A DNA stretch of 51,868 nucleotides from Azonexus sp. (GTDB lineage: Bacteria; Pseudomonadota; Gammaproteobacteria; Burkholderiales; Rhodocyclaceae), in the NCBI GenBank assembly GCA_031274715.1, contig JAISPT010000058.1:1-51868 (forward strand). The letters run 5' to 3'. The position numbers were made by a program, and so were the translations under genes. Positions 23,775 through 33,224 of the stretch are shown in pieces. A model generated the notes under the pieces. It saw only the letters and a program-made list of their open reading frames with translations, ran no database searches and was not told the origin of the DNA. Position 1 is the first letter of the stretch. Each line of letters opens with the position of its first letter.

Positions 23775-25661
23775 TCAAGCGAAGAAGCTTGCATACCAGC
23801 GCGAAAAATTGATCCAGCGCCAGACTTGCCAGGAAAAGGCCCGCTTGCCCGAAACGATCTGGTCGAATGCCTTCAACACTTCGGATTGATTGAAGAAAGG
23901 CAACCCGAGGTCCTCCCTGAGCCAGCTCCGTACCATATCCGCCATGGAAAGAAGCCACTCCTGTTCCGGTGTTGCGAAACCTATCTTGTCGCGACGATCG
24001 AGTATCGCATCGGGAACGACACCCCTCATTGCTGCACGGAATACGGATTTAGTCTCCCCAGTAGGGGAAACCAAATACGACTCGGGCAACGACAGCAACA
24101 GCTCGACCATGTCGAGCGCCAGGAAGGGCACTCGGCTTTCGACCGAGAAACGCATCGAATTTCGATCCCCGTGACGCAATAGTGCCGGCAAACCGCGTTG
24201 GGTGAGGGACAGCGCCAGTTCGGCGCTGACACGCCGCCCGATCTCATTCGATGCCGAACACTGACGCGGGTAGCGGCGGATAATTCCCCGCTCCGCCAGC
24301 ACCCCGTCATTGATCCACGACGGCAGATCGTGCATGCCATTCAGGCGCCGCAATGCATCATACAAATGCCCCTGCGTCATTTCTGCCACCGCACGCTTAG
24401 CGCCGGCTAATCGGCTGCGGCCCGGCCACTTTGCCCACTCATTAAGGAAATGCCAGGCCTCCCCCACAGCCCCCTTTTCAATCAGACTGCGAATCCGCTG
24501 GCCCGGATAACCGTTGTAACCAGCGAGCATTTCGTCAGCCCCCTGCCCATCGAGGGTCACCGTAACACCATGCTCACGCGCCAACCGGAAAACGCGATAC
24601 TGGGCATAAATGCTGGTACTGCCGAAGGGCTCGCCCTGAACCCTGATCATTTCATCCAAATCAGCCGCAAGCTCACGAGCATTGACGACCACTTTGTGCG
24701 GGATGGCTTTGACGTGCCCATTAACTCGATCGACCCACACCTCCTCGGACACGGAACTGCCTTGAGCGATATAGCTGAAGGTATTGATGGGTAGATCGGG
24801 CTCCACCACACGCATCGCACATACTACCGCCGATGAATCAATACCACCGGAAAGCGCTGCCCCCAGAGGAACGTCACTACGCAGATGGAGACGAATACTC
24901 TTCAGAAAGCCTTCCCGAACCAGTTCGGCCGCCTGATCAAAGCTGATATCCGTGCGCTCCTGAATGGACGGCGACCACCACCGCACCGGTTCGGAAACGA
25001 CACCGTCGGTCAGGCCGACTTCCAGCAAATGCCCTGGCAATAAATGGAAAACTCCATGCAGGAAGGTTCTCGAACCGCTGTCATAGTCCCCGTGCACCAG
25101 ATAATCGTAGGCCCGCTGCCAGTCCAGTTCCGCCGCTTCCTGCTTGAGCGCTTTTATCGCTGGTATTTCTGAAGCAAACAGGAAGCGACCATCCTCCCTG
25201 GTATAGAAGAACGGCTTGATTCCAAAGGCATCACGGACGCAAGTCAGCGTACTTGACACGCGATCCAGAACGACGAAGGCGAACATCCCAAGCAAGCGAG
25301 GCAAACATTCACGCCCCCATTGCCGCCACGCAGCCAGCAAGACTTCAGTATCGGAATTGGACGAAAAGACATGGCCCAAAGCCAATAACTCCTTGCGAAG
25401 CTCCAGGTAGTTGTAGATCTCGCCATTGAACACGATCACATGACGACCATCCGCAGATGACATCGGCTGATGACCTGCCGATGACAGATCGATGATCGAC
25501 AAGCGCGTATGACCAAGCGCTACTGATGATGCCTCGCATTCAATGCGCTCCAGACCACTATCGTCTGGTCCGCGAAAACGTAGCGCCTTGATGGCATTCT
25601 CGAATTGTGGAGCATTCAATGTGGAACCATGAGGCCACACTGCACCGAGTATTCCGCACAT
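23775..25661 (-). CDS. asnB: Glutamine-dependent amidotransferase of the asparagine synthase (AsnB) family, copy 1
   Basis: A 628-residue two-domain protein. The N-terminal glutaminase domain (about 1-215) has the nucleophile Cys2, RGPDDSG, and the intact glutamine-binding FNGEIYN at 78-84 with SDTE at 103-106. The synthase domain has the ATP-pyrophosphatase loop SGGIDSS at 271-277. True AsnB makes asparagine, but homologues inside O-antigen clusters (for example WbpS of Pseudomonas) are thought to turn sugar uronic acids into uronamides. The location beside uronate and glycosyltransferase genes favours that role. A 94-bp gap with a weak terminator precedes the gene, and AGGA lies about 12 bases before the ATG. 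Confidence 0.88.
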   Translation of the reverse strand: MCGILGAVWPHGSTLNAPQFENAIKALRFRGPDDSGLERIECEASSVALGHTRLSIIDLSSAGHQPMSSADGRHVIVFNGEIYNYLELRKELLALGHVFSSNSDTEVLLAAWRQWGRECLPRLLGMFAFVVLDRVSSTLTCVRDAFGIKPFFYTREDGRFLFASEIPAIKALKQEAAELDWQRAYDYLVHGDYDSGSRTFLHGVFHLLPGHLLEVGLTDGVVSEPVRWWSPSIQERTDISFDQAAELVREGFLKSIRLHLRSDVPLGAALSGGIDSSAVVCAMRVVEPDLPINTFSYIAQGSSVSEEVWVDRVNGHVKAIPHKVVVNARELAADLDEMIRVQGEPFGSTSIYAQYRVFRLAREHGVTVTLDGQGADEMLAGYNGYPGQRIRSLIEKGAVGEAWHFLNEWAKWPGRSRLAGAKRAVAEMTQGHLYDALRRLNGMHDLPSWINDGVLAERGIIRRYPRQCSASNEIGRRVSAELALSLTQRGLPALLRHGDRNSMRFSVESRVPFLALDMVELLLSLPESYLVSPTGETKSVFRAAMRGVVPDAILDRRDKIGFATPEQEWLLSMADMVRSWLREDLGLPFFNQSEVLKAFDQIVSGKRAFSWQVWRWINFSRWYASFFA

Positions 25662-25681
25662 TTACGAAATCGATCCTAACT

Positions 25682-25706
25682 AAAACTCTTGCCACCGACC
25701 GTGGCA
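25682..25706 (-). terminator. Weak terminator-like hairpin before asnB copy 1
   Basis: In the 94-bp gap the minus strand forms a 6-bp stem (TGCCAC with GTGGCA, 5-base loop), followed by AGAG and TTTT. The stem is short and the T-run is short and delayed, so it may only attenuate transcription between the glycosyltransferase and asnB. Nothing else was recognised in this gap. Confidence 0.3.
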
Positions 25707-25755
25707 CCTGGAAATTCAGTAATGGCAAATCTGCAGCCCCAAAAATTTCCAACAC

Positions 25756-27045
25756 TCATCTCGCCCGCTCGCCAGCTTTCGTAGTATCCGATAGGAAAGA
25801 CGGTGGCATTTTCATCACAGCGTCGTAAATCGCGACAAGCTTCCCACCCTCTACTTCCCAGCAAACCTCTTCCCGCGCCAAAGAAGCATTGCGCCGCCAC
25901 TCTGCAAGACACACTTCGTCAAAAAAGAACTCTTCAACCAAACGACCTATGGATACTGCTCCACTCATGTCGCCCACGAGGCCAATGCTCCGCCCCTTGA
26001 CCATTTTTGCAATCTCGGGAAGATCACTTGCAAGGATGGGAAGCCCCGCTGCGATGAACTCGAAGAGCTTGTTCGGCGTACAGAAATAATTGTTCAGGCA
26101 TGTGGCCAGATAAGGAATGACTCCCGCATCAGCAGCTACGGTGTAACGAGACAAATCTTCTTGTGGAACAGCAGCATGGAAAAAGACACGACGGGACAAT
26201 CCAAGACTTTGCACCCTGGAGGCCAATATCTTTGACATTGGACCATCGCCAAGAACGACCAGCACGATAGAATCGTCGCGAACGTGTGCCATCCCTTCGA
26301 TCAGCGACTCCAGGTTACGTCCTGCTGACAGTCCTCCCTGAAGCAACAGGACTCGCGTCGACTCTGGAAGCGCGAAAATCGTATGGAAGAGCTTGGTATA
26401 CGCGGGCGGAGAAGAAGCACGATCGGCATTGTAGATAACCCCCACGTCGCGAATCCCATAGCGCTTTTCGAGTTCTGCTGCAATCGACACGTTCACCGTG
26501 ATAACAGCATCGCACCGGCCAATATAGCGTGACTCGATCTGCGCCCAGCACTTCTTCTCATGCTTGGAAAACTCCTGCTCACAATAAAGTTCGTGACTGT
26601 CGTAAACGAGTTTCGCACCGCAACGCGCAGCCTGCTGCCAAGCCAATGGCAGCATGGGCAGATCGTGCGCTACGAATACATCCGGGCTATAGCGCTCGGC
26701 CGCATCGGCAAGGAGCCTGGTGAAAAACGCCTCTTGATCTATCAAGTATCGCCACGCAAAACGCTTGAGCACGCTCATGACGAAACCATCCATTGGAATG
26801 ACGCGCCGAACCCAACGATACCCCCGGAAAACAGGATTCTCACGCGTGGCAACCGAACTGCCAGAAGGCGGCCTGACGACGCGAGAATCCTCATCGCCCC
26901 TCGCCGAGTCGACTTGCGTTGCCAGGATCGTGACAGTCCAGCCGGCAGCTTCAAGACTATCGGCCTCAAGAAGAATACGTCGGTCAATCTGCCGGTCAGT
27001 GGTCAGCATCACCAGCGATCTTCTCGGCCGTGCTTCCTCAGGCAT
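25756..27045 (-). CDS. GT4-like glycosyltransferase, paralogue of the enzyme at 33221-34603
   Basis: A 429-residue GT-B fold protein. After a short polar N-terminus it has MLTTDRQIDRRIL, HDLPMLPLAW, VYDSHELYCEQEF, QGGLSAGRNLESL and the donor-site stretch NNYFCTPNKLFEFIAAGLPI. The same motifs in the same order occur in the enzyme encoded at 33221-34603, so the two are duplicates that have diverged. It overlaps the second asnB by 8 bp and precedes the first asnB. The pair brackets the lipoprotein-asnB unit, which suggests that both transferases build the glycan that unit modifies. The sugar is unknown. Confidence 0.82.
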   Translation of the reverse strand: MPEEARPRRSLVMLTTDRQIDRRILLEADSLEAAGWTVTILATQVDSARGDEDSRVVRPPSGSSVATRENPVFRGYRWVRRVIPMDGFVMSVLKRFAWRYLIDQEAFFTRLLADAAERYSPDVFVAHDLPMLPLAWQQAARCGAKLVYDSHELYCEQEFSKHEKKCWAQIESRYIGRCDAVITVNVSIAAELEKRYGIRDVGVIYNADRASSPPAYTKLFHTIFALPESTRVLLLQGGLSAGRNLESLIEGMAHVRDDSIVLVVLGDGPMSKILASRVQSLGLSRRVFFHAAVPQEDLSRYTVAADAGVIPYLATCLNNYFCTPNKLFEFIAAGLPILASDLPEIAKMVKGRSIGLVGDMSGAVSIGRLVEEFFFDEVCLAEWRRNASLAREEVCWEVEGGKLVAIYDAVMKMPPSFLSDTTKAGERAR

Positions 27046-28954
27046 TAACTTTCATGTCTCCGTCGATGAAAATCCGATGCCAGAGTTCAAGACACAGCAA
27101 CCCCCACACCACGCGGCCAAACTCGCGCTCGCTATCGATCGCGCGCCCGATGGCATCGATGTTGTAGATGCCTCGTTCCCGGACACGATCGGACAACAGG
27201 ATGTCCCGCACATACTCACGTGCCACACCCTTCGTCCACTGAGCCAGTGGCGTCGGGAAACCCATCTTGTCCTGTCGGTCAAAGATCTTCTGCGGCACGG
27301 TGCTGCGAACGGCTTCCTTGAACAAATGCTTCATGCGGCCACCGGCAAACTTGATATTGGGTGGAATGGTCGCCATGAACTCGACGATACGGTGATCTAG
27401 GAGGGGCACACGCGACTCAATTGATGCTGCCATACTCGTGCGGTCCTCTACGTGAAGTAGTGCCGGCAATGAGCCTTTCAAATCGAAGTAAGTCATTCTA
27501 TTGATCAAGGAGTGCAACCCGTCCCGATTGAAGATTTGCTGGAACGACTCGAAGGGCGAATAGCCGGTCGAGAACAGATCCCCGCTGAACAGATGGTTCA
27601 TGCCTTCGCTACGGTCAATCAAGCTGAAGTAACGTTTGTCCGGCGCATCGAACAGCCCCTTGCTCCAGAAGCCCTGCAGCATTGGGTGGTAGGTCTGCAA
27701 AAGCGGCAGGTTCGGGACGATCGACTCCAGCGAGACCGCATACCGATGCTGGTCGGCGGTCTGGTAGATCGCACCGGCAAGGCATTTCTCGAGGTACGCA
27801 ACAAGATAACGGGTGTAACCGATGAATAACTCATCGCCCCCCTGCCCCCCGAGGACGACCTTCACGTACTCCGACGCCAGCTTGGACACGTAGTACTGCG
27901 GAATGACACCCGGCCCCGCCAGGGGTTCGTCCATGTAGTACATCAGCCTGGGAAGAACATCAGGCAACTCTGAACCCTGGATGTAAATCTCCTTGTAATC
28001 AGTCCCCGCAAAGGCGGAAACCTCTTTGGCGTAGCCCGTTTCGTTGAACTGCGGACCTTCCGGGAATGCTCCGGTGAACGTCTTGATCCGCTCTCCTTTC
28101 AGGAGACCAGCAGCCAGACAAACGACTGCGCTCGAATCCAATCCACCGGACAAATGCGCCCCTAGCGGCACGTCCGACCGCAGATGCATGCGAGTTGCAT
28201 CCTCGATCAGTGCGGCGAGATGGTCCACAAACCAGCGTTCGTCGTGCCTTTCGTCGATCTCGTACTCGAGATCCCAGTACTGCCGGGTGTGGATCGAGAT
28301 CTGGCTGCCGTTAAGCTGGGCCAGCATACAATGGCCCGGCTCAAGCTTCTTGATATCCTTGAACAGTGTCTTGTCGCCCAAGCAGAACTGGAAAGTCAGG
28401 TAATCCTGCAAGCCCGGCCGGTTTGCCTCGGCTTTTACCACGCCCGAGGCAAGTATGGCCTTGATCTCGGAGCCGAAAACAAGCGTTCGGCCATCGAATG
28501 CATAGTAAAAGGGTTTGATGCCTATACGGTCGCGCGCACAGAACAGCCGCTGATTTCGCTCATCCCAGATTGCGAACGCGAACATACCGAGAAAACGGTC
28601 GACACAGTTTTCACCCCATTCGCGATAAGCGTAGAGCAGCACCTCGGTATCTGAGTACGAACGAATGGGATGACCCTTGCCAATCAGTTCACGCCGTAAT
28701 TCAAGATAATTGTAAATGGCGCCATTGAAAACGATGGTCAAATTGCCATCTTCCGTAGTCATCGGCTGCTTGCCGCGCTCGGGATCGATGATGGCGAGGC
28801 GGCGATGGCCGAGGCCGACGGACATATTGCGCGAGAACAGTAAGCCTTCTCCGTCCGGACCGCGATGGCCGATCTTGTTCAGCATCCCCTTGATAACTTC
28901 GTGATGCTGACCTCCACGAAGAACGTTCCCGGCCAAACCAACAAATCCACACAT
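27038..28954 (-). CDS. asnB: Glutamine-dependent amidotransferase of the asparagine synthase (AsnB) family, copy 2
   Basis: A 638-residue protein with Cys2, RGPDGEG, and the synthase loop SGGLDSS at 269-275. It differs clearly from copy 1, so it is not a recent duplicate. The highly conserved glutamine-binding motif NGEIYN is NGAIYN here (Ala79 for Glu, codon GCC); the aspartate of SDTE (Asp102) is kept. In E. coli AsnB this glutamate helps hold glutamine, so the glutaminase half may be weakened or altered. The gene starts 4 bp after the giant lipoprotein gene with AAGGA upstream, so the two are surely co-expressed. Likely role: amidation of a uronic acid in the polysaccharide; ordinary asparagine synthesis is the alternative. 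Confidence 0.87.
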   Translation of the reverse strand: MCGFVGLAGNVLRGGQHHEVIKGMLNKIGHRGPDGEGLLFSRNMSVGLGHRRLAIIDPERGKQPMTTEDGNLTIVFNGAIYNYLELRRELIGKGHPIRSYSDTEVLLYAYREWGENCVDRFLGMFAFAIWDERNQRLFCARDRIGIKPFYYAFDGRTLVFGSEIKAILASGVVKAEANRPGLQDYLTFQFCLGDKTLFKDIKKLEPGHCMLAQLNGSQISIHTRQYWDLEYEIDERHDERWFVDHLAALIEDATRMHLRSDVPLGAHLSGGLDSSAVVCLAAGLLKGERIKTFTGAFPEGPQFNETGYAKEVSAFAGTDYKEIYIQGSELPDVLPRLMYYMDEPLAGPGVIPQYYVSKLASEYVKVVLGGQGGDELFIGYTRYLVAYLEKCLAGAIYQTADQHRYAVSLESIVPNLPLLQTYHPMLQGFWSKGLFDAPDKRYFSLIDRSEGMNHLFSGDLFSTGYSPFESFQQIFNRDGLHSLINRMTYFDLKGSLPALLHVEDRTSMAASIESRVPLLDHRIVEFMATIPPNIKFAGGRMKHLFKEAVRSTVPQKIFDRQDKMGFPTPLAQWTKGVAREYVRDILLSDRVRERGIYNIDAIGRAIDSEREFGRVVWGLLCLELWHRIFIDGDMKVNA

Positions 28955-28958
28955 AAAA

Positions 28959-31900
28959 TCAATCCTTGTTCAGACGTTTGATTTCATAGCGAAGAACGCT
29001 AAAGTACCGGAGCTTAGGCCCCCTGTAGGGATGGCTGATCGAGAGCACGACGCTTTTGTCGTGCGCTTCAAAGGGCACTTCAACCGGAGCACTGGGCGAT
29101 GCCGAAAAATCAAGCGCAATACTGTCTTTAGCAAGAAGTTTTCCATTCTCCAAAGAGAAATTCAAGTTGAAAGATTGATCAGATGTTGTCAGTTCGCCAC
29201 CGAGCCCCCCAGGATGGATGATGAATGCGTACTTCATTTTTGGATTCAGTCCATCGATAACCCATCGGTGATTCTGATTGATTCCTGCCGCACCTATGTA
29301 ATCTGCGCCTTGGTAAGCTGGCCCAATACTTTTTCCTTCAATAACGGGGTTCCGCTCCAAGTCAATGAATAGAGGAAAATAATACGGCCTCTCTGGTCCG
29401 ATTTGACCAATCGGATTTGCTTTAGTGAAAATATCTTTTCCGGTGAATAATTCAATTCCAGGCCGATATGTTCGCGCACTTATCTTAACCATTTCAGGTG
29501 AGTGAGCGTATAGAAATCTCAACTCTTGGAACGACAGTGGAAGCGACGTCTCTTTTCCTTTTTTGATATAAAAAGCGTTATAGGTCGGATCGTACAGATG
29601 CCATTCGTTATCGTGAAATATTTCGGCAACCGTATGCCCCGTATTTTTTGGATAGTTCATCATATTAATATACCGACCCGGCATTCCCTGGCTCGCTGCA
29701 AGCGCCAGCAGGGTGCCAGCGAAATTTCCACATGCACCGGTCCTGTACTGGACCGTCGTGTCGGGGTTACTGCTGTCCCCTTCTATTCCAACTCTGAACT
29801 GAGCGATATGGTCCATGAATCGAAGAATCTTGTCATATTCGGAATTTGCTCCCAGTGACAAACGATCAGACAAGCTCTTGATGCTTTTCGATATCGGGGT
29901 ACGAAAAACGCTGAGCGGGTTATTGGGGTCATATCCGTCGAGATAGGGGTCACTGTTCTGCTGCATCGGAGACAGGGGGATGCCGGCAGACTCAGTCTCA
30001 ACAGCCGTGATCTGCCGGAGCAGGATGCGTGGTTGCCCGACAAAGGCACCGAAATCGATTCGCAACCGTTTAACCGCTTGGTTCGGCTCGAGGCGCAACG
30101 TGACCACCTGTCCCGGACCTGGTGAGTCCTCGGCTAATGTGCGTCCCACCGAGCCATCTGGGAGAGACTCTCTGACACGTACAAAGGTGGCGCGGTTCTC
30201 ATCGCTTTCCCAGTGGAGGCGGATTGCCGCCAACGATGCCTCGCGGTCTAGTTCGACTACGACGTGGCTTGCGTCACTCTCGATCCCCGCCGTGTAGTCG
30301 TTGTTTGGATCCCCATCGACCGAGTTGTCGAATCCATATCCCGGATGAGTCTTGCCGGATTCCACAATACGCATGGCGATAGGCGGAGCGGCTACCGATG
30401 ACGCCTTCTCGTTGATTATGGATACCCCTTTCCGCTGCAGTGCCAGAAAATCCCGGTGACGCTCTGCATACTGGTAGAAAAACCAATCGTTGGTCAGGTT
30501 TGCAATACGTTGCAGTTGTTCTACCTCGTATTGCTGATAATCCGGCCCCTTGTACCAGCCCATGTCCTGAGGGCGAATCGTGAAAATTGCCTCTTTCCAC
30601 TGCTGATCGCCTTGCAGCCTCCAGACGCCACCCCGCAAGGGTACAAACGCCAAGAGACTACCTTCGTGGACTGCCTGGACCTTGAATGCAAAGGTACCTT
30701 TGCTCGTATCCTTGTATCTGACAACCAAACGATGCGGAGAGACATCAAAAACATCGGTAAAAGCCCGATCAGGCAACTGCAACACAAGGAAAACGTTGTG
30801 CCGGGTGCCGCCCGCCACAGCTTCAGACCTGATCTGGTAGCCGTTGGCAAAAGCCCGAGTGGTTCTGCCGTTGACAACTCGCCCCGCCTGCCAGTCCGTG
30901 CCGGACAAACGAACACCACCCTCGGTATCGCCGGGTGCCCCAATATCAAGGCGGACCTGATGCCCCGTCTGGGGATTCTCCAACACAACTTCGTCGACTT
31001 GCGGAGAACGCTCTCCGTCGATCCAGTCGAGTTGAATAAGAAGCTCTTTGCGTGGATTTTGATCGTACCGAAGCCAATATCCTGTATCGAATAAATGCAA
31101 CCTCTCCTTCAAGGTACGAATTCCAGAATCCGCGAGCCGCCTCAAGCCCGCCTCGCCGAGGAGGCGGGATGCTTCAGAAAGCTCAGGTAAACTGACCAAG
31201 TGCGCGTTCAAGACATGCGTGCCATTTGGCACCTCTTCATACCAAGGCTGGTCACTGCGGTCGACTGCTGTAACTCCTCCGTTTTCGATTCGCACTGCAA
31301 AACCATTCCCTGAAGCACGTATGGCAGAAAGGATGGGCTCTTTGGGTCCAATTGCGTTATGGAGCGCATAAATAAGAGATCTGACAATATACGCTTGACC
31401 GAAAGCCGACGGCCAAGGCGACTGGGTAAAAATATCGTTGTATGCGTTATCAAAATCGTATAAATAGATATTTTTCCCGCTCACCATTCTGTGGTTCTTA
31501 TCGCCAAGAATCCACTCCAAGGCCGGCCTTCTTTCGATGCGTCTCCTGTCGATCGTCGAATATTTGGCTCCGGACAATGATGAGCCATGAATGAGTTGCT
31601 CGGATACGATAAAAGGGGAATAAACTAGCCTTCCCTTCCCGCCTGATGGATCGAAAGTTCCGTCTGGATTCCAGCGCGTGGAGCTATCGGCAAGGTGCTG
31701 CATTACTACACCTCTATCGTCCAGGGAGTAGATGGGAAGCATAGGCGTCTGCTTTGGCAACAAAATCGGGTCTGGAGTCACTTGTCGTACGGAGTGACCA
31801 GCGTCCTCGGCCATGGCCAGATAGCCTTTTGCGACCGTTGACCAGGGTAGGAGACGTTTGTCCAATTGCGCTAATTGATCGAGATAGCCGTAGTGCTTCT

Positions 31901-33224
31901 CGGCATAAGACATTCCAACCCAGTAGCCGAGATCCGATGGCCGAATCGGTACGATCCATCTGCGCCAGTGACCTGCTCCCGTGAGGTGGAGGTCACCGTC
32001 ACGCAAGTCCCGGAATGTTTTTCCAGGTGCAACTGATCGTTGCTGGACCGTTATATTGGCTGCTGCATCGTCGTAATACTCGATGATGAGTTCGTACCAC
32101 TGGTTGCGCAGATTGTCCTTCCATTCGTCGGGCAGGGAGAGGTAGAAGTAGGTGTGTGGAGCCCGCATTTCATCAGGCTTGTCGTCAAGTGTGGCGGGAA
32201 CGAGCCTTCGCGCTGAACGGCCGGCCAACTGTATAATCTGCCCCCAGTGCGTACCGGCAATACGTGCCTTTCCGCTGGTATCCGTCTCGCTACCGACATC
32301 AACCGATATCTCGGCCTTCGAAACAGGATCCCTTAGCGTGATCTTATCGATCGCGAGTGCGTGATGGAGAAAGCCGTAAGGATTGGCGAATCTGAACAGC
32401 AAGTCATTTTTTCGGGGATTGAGGTCGTAACGTAGCCAATAGCCCGCGTCGAACTTCGGTAGCCAACGATAAAGGGTATCGGTGCCCCGTTTAAGCCATT
32501 CCGCGATCAGTTCGTCATTCGTTGCCTTGTAAAGATCGGCGAGTGCGAGGAGTACCCGCATGTGGCCATTCAGGATATGACCAGGGTTATCAGCCGGCTC
32601 AGGAATTTCCTCGAACCAGATCTCGCCATTTGCTTCAAAGAGGAAACCACCCGCGGCAAGTGGCGTGAATAGAGGTTGCGCAGCCTGTCTTGCCAACTCG
32701 ATATATCGGTTATCGCCGGTACGCTTGTACGCAACGACCAGAGCCTGAATTCCAGTTGCCTGGGCAAAGGCACTGGACCACGGGGCCTTGATGGAAATGT
32801 CGTTGTACGTGCTGTCGAAATGGTACTGCCACACCCATTGACCTTGGCTATCCTGACGTAGATTTTTTTCAAGCCAGTCAACACAGGCCTGGAACTTCCG
32901 CCTGTCCTCAATCCCCGTGAGTCTTTTGTCATATACCTCCTCGCCAGCATAAGCAAGCGCATAGAGGGCGATCCACGCCGGGTGCCGTTGTTTCCCTATC
33001 CCCTCGATCTGAAGATAAGGAACACCATCAGGATCGCTGAAATGCTGTGCACGGTCCACATCGGTTTGCTTAAGTCGAGATGGTTGTTGTGCGAACGGAA
33101 TGTGGGATTGGATCTCTTGGTAGTCCAAATCCAGATTGCATCCGGTAAGGACGAGCACGACCACGAAAATGGAAGCGAGAACACTTGAGGTGTTGCGTAG
33201 GCGGGCATAGATGGTGTCTTTCAT
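28959..33224 (-). CDS. Giant lipoprotein with two C5-epimerase-like modules and a transglutaminase-like domain
   Basis: A 1421-residue protein without a recognised name. It has a lipoprotein signal peptide (hydrophobic 15-27, lipobox LTGC, Cys29) with Asn at +2, which favours the outer membrane. Two related modules follow (about 80-470 and 500-930). Each has a helical part resembling the D-glucuronyl C5-epimerase C-terminal domain, with APWSSAFAQ or SPWPSAFGQ, then ILNGH or VLNAH, then FDAGYWLRYD (Tyr262, Tyr266) or FDTGYWLRYD (Tyr716, Tyr720). Each ends in a beta-rich part containing xDTxGxxRxxGTxW. Residues 940-1080 look like a discoidin-like sandwich. About 1095-1240 is a transglutaminase-like fold with Cys1165 (GACGNFAG), His1197 (GHTVAE) and Asp1212 (YDPTYN), normal C-H-D spacing. 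A beta-rich tail ends the protein. ATG 33224 overlaps the upstream gene by ATGA and has AAGG before it. Surface uronate epimerisation and/or amide chemistry is inferred; a lyase or binding role is possible. Confidence 0.82.
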   Translation of the reverse strand: MKDTIYARLRNTSSVLASIFVVVLVLTGCNLDLDYQEIQSHIPFAQQPSRLKQTDVDRAQHFSDPDGVPYLQIEGIGKQRHPAWIALYALAYAGEEVYDKRLTGIEDRRKFQACVDWLEKNLRQDSQGQWVWQYHFDSTYNDISIKAPWSSAFAQATGIQALVVAYKRTGDNRYIELARQAAQPLFTPLAAGGFLFEANGEIWFEEIPEPADNPGHILNGHMRVLLALADLYKATNDELIAEWLKRGTDTLYRWLPKFDAGYWLRYDLNPRKNDLLFRFANPYGFLHHALAIDKITLRDPVSKAEISVDVGSETDTSGKARIAGTHWGQIIQLAGRSARRLVPATLDDKPDEMRAPHTYFYLSLPDEWKDNLRNQWYELIIEYYDDAAANITVQQRSVAPGKTFRDLRDGDLHLTGAGHWRRWIVPIRPSDLGYWVGMSYAEKHYGYLDQLAQLDKRLLPWSTVAKGYLAMAEDAGHSVRQVTPDPILLPKQTPMLPIYSLDDRGVVMQHLADSSTRWNPDGTFDPSGGKGRLVYSPFIVSEQLIHGSSLSGAKYSTIDRRRIERRPALEWILGDKNHRMVSGKNIYLYDFDNAYNDIFTQSPWPSAFGQAYIVRSLIYALHNAIGPKEPILSAIRASGNGFAVRIENGGVTAVDRSDQPWYEEVPNGTHVLNAHLVSLPELSEASRLLGEAGLRRLADSGIRTLKERLHLFDTGYWLRYDQNPRKELLIQLDWIDGERSPQVDEVVLENPQTGHQVRLDIGAPGDTEGGVRLSGTDWQAGRVVNGRTTRAFANGYQIRSEAVAGGTRHNVFLVLQLPDRAFTDVFDVSPHRLVVRYKDTSKGTFAFKVQAVHEGSLLAFVPLRGGVWRLQGDQQWKEAIFTIRPQDMGWYKGPDYQQYEVEQLQRIANLTNDWFFYQYAERHRDFLALQRKGVSIINEKASSVAAPPIAMRIVESGKTHPGYGFDNSVDGDPNNDYTAGIESDASHVVVELDREASLAAIRLHWESDENRATFVRVRESLPDGSVGRTLAEDSPGPGQVVTLRLEPNQAVKRLRIDFGAFVGQPRILLRQITAVETESAGIPLSPMQQNSDPYLDGYDPNNPLSVFRTPISKSIKSLSDRLSLGANSEYDKILRFMDHIAQFRVGIEGDSSNPDTTVQYRTGACGNFAGTLLALAASQGMPGRYINMMNYPKNTGHTVAEIFHDNEWHLYDPTYNAFYIKKGKETSLPLSFQELRFLYAHSPEMVKISARTYRPGIELFTGKDIFTKANPIGQIGPERPYYFPLFIDLERNPVIEGKSIGPAYQGADYIGAAGINQNHRWVIDGLNPKMKYAFIIHPGGLGGELTTSDQSFNLNFSLENGKLLAKDSIALDFSASPSAPVEVPFEAHDKSVVLSISHPYRGPKLRYFSVLRYEIKRLNKD

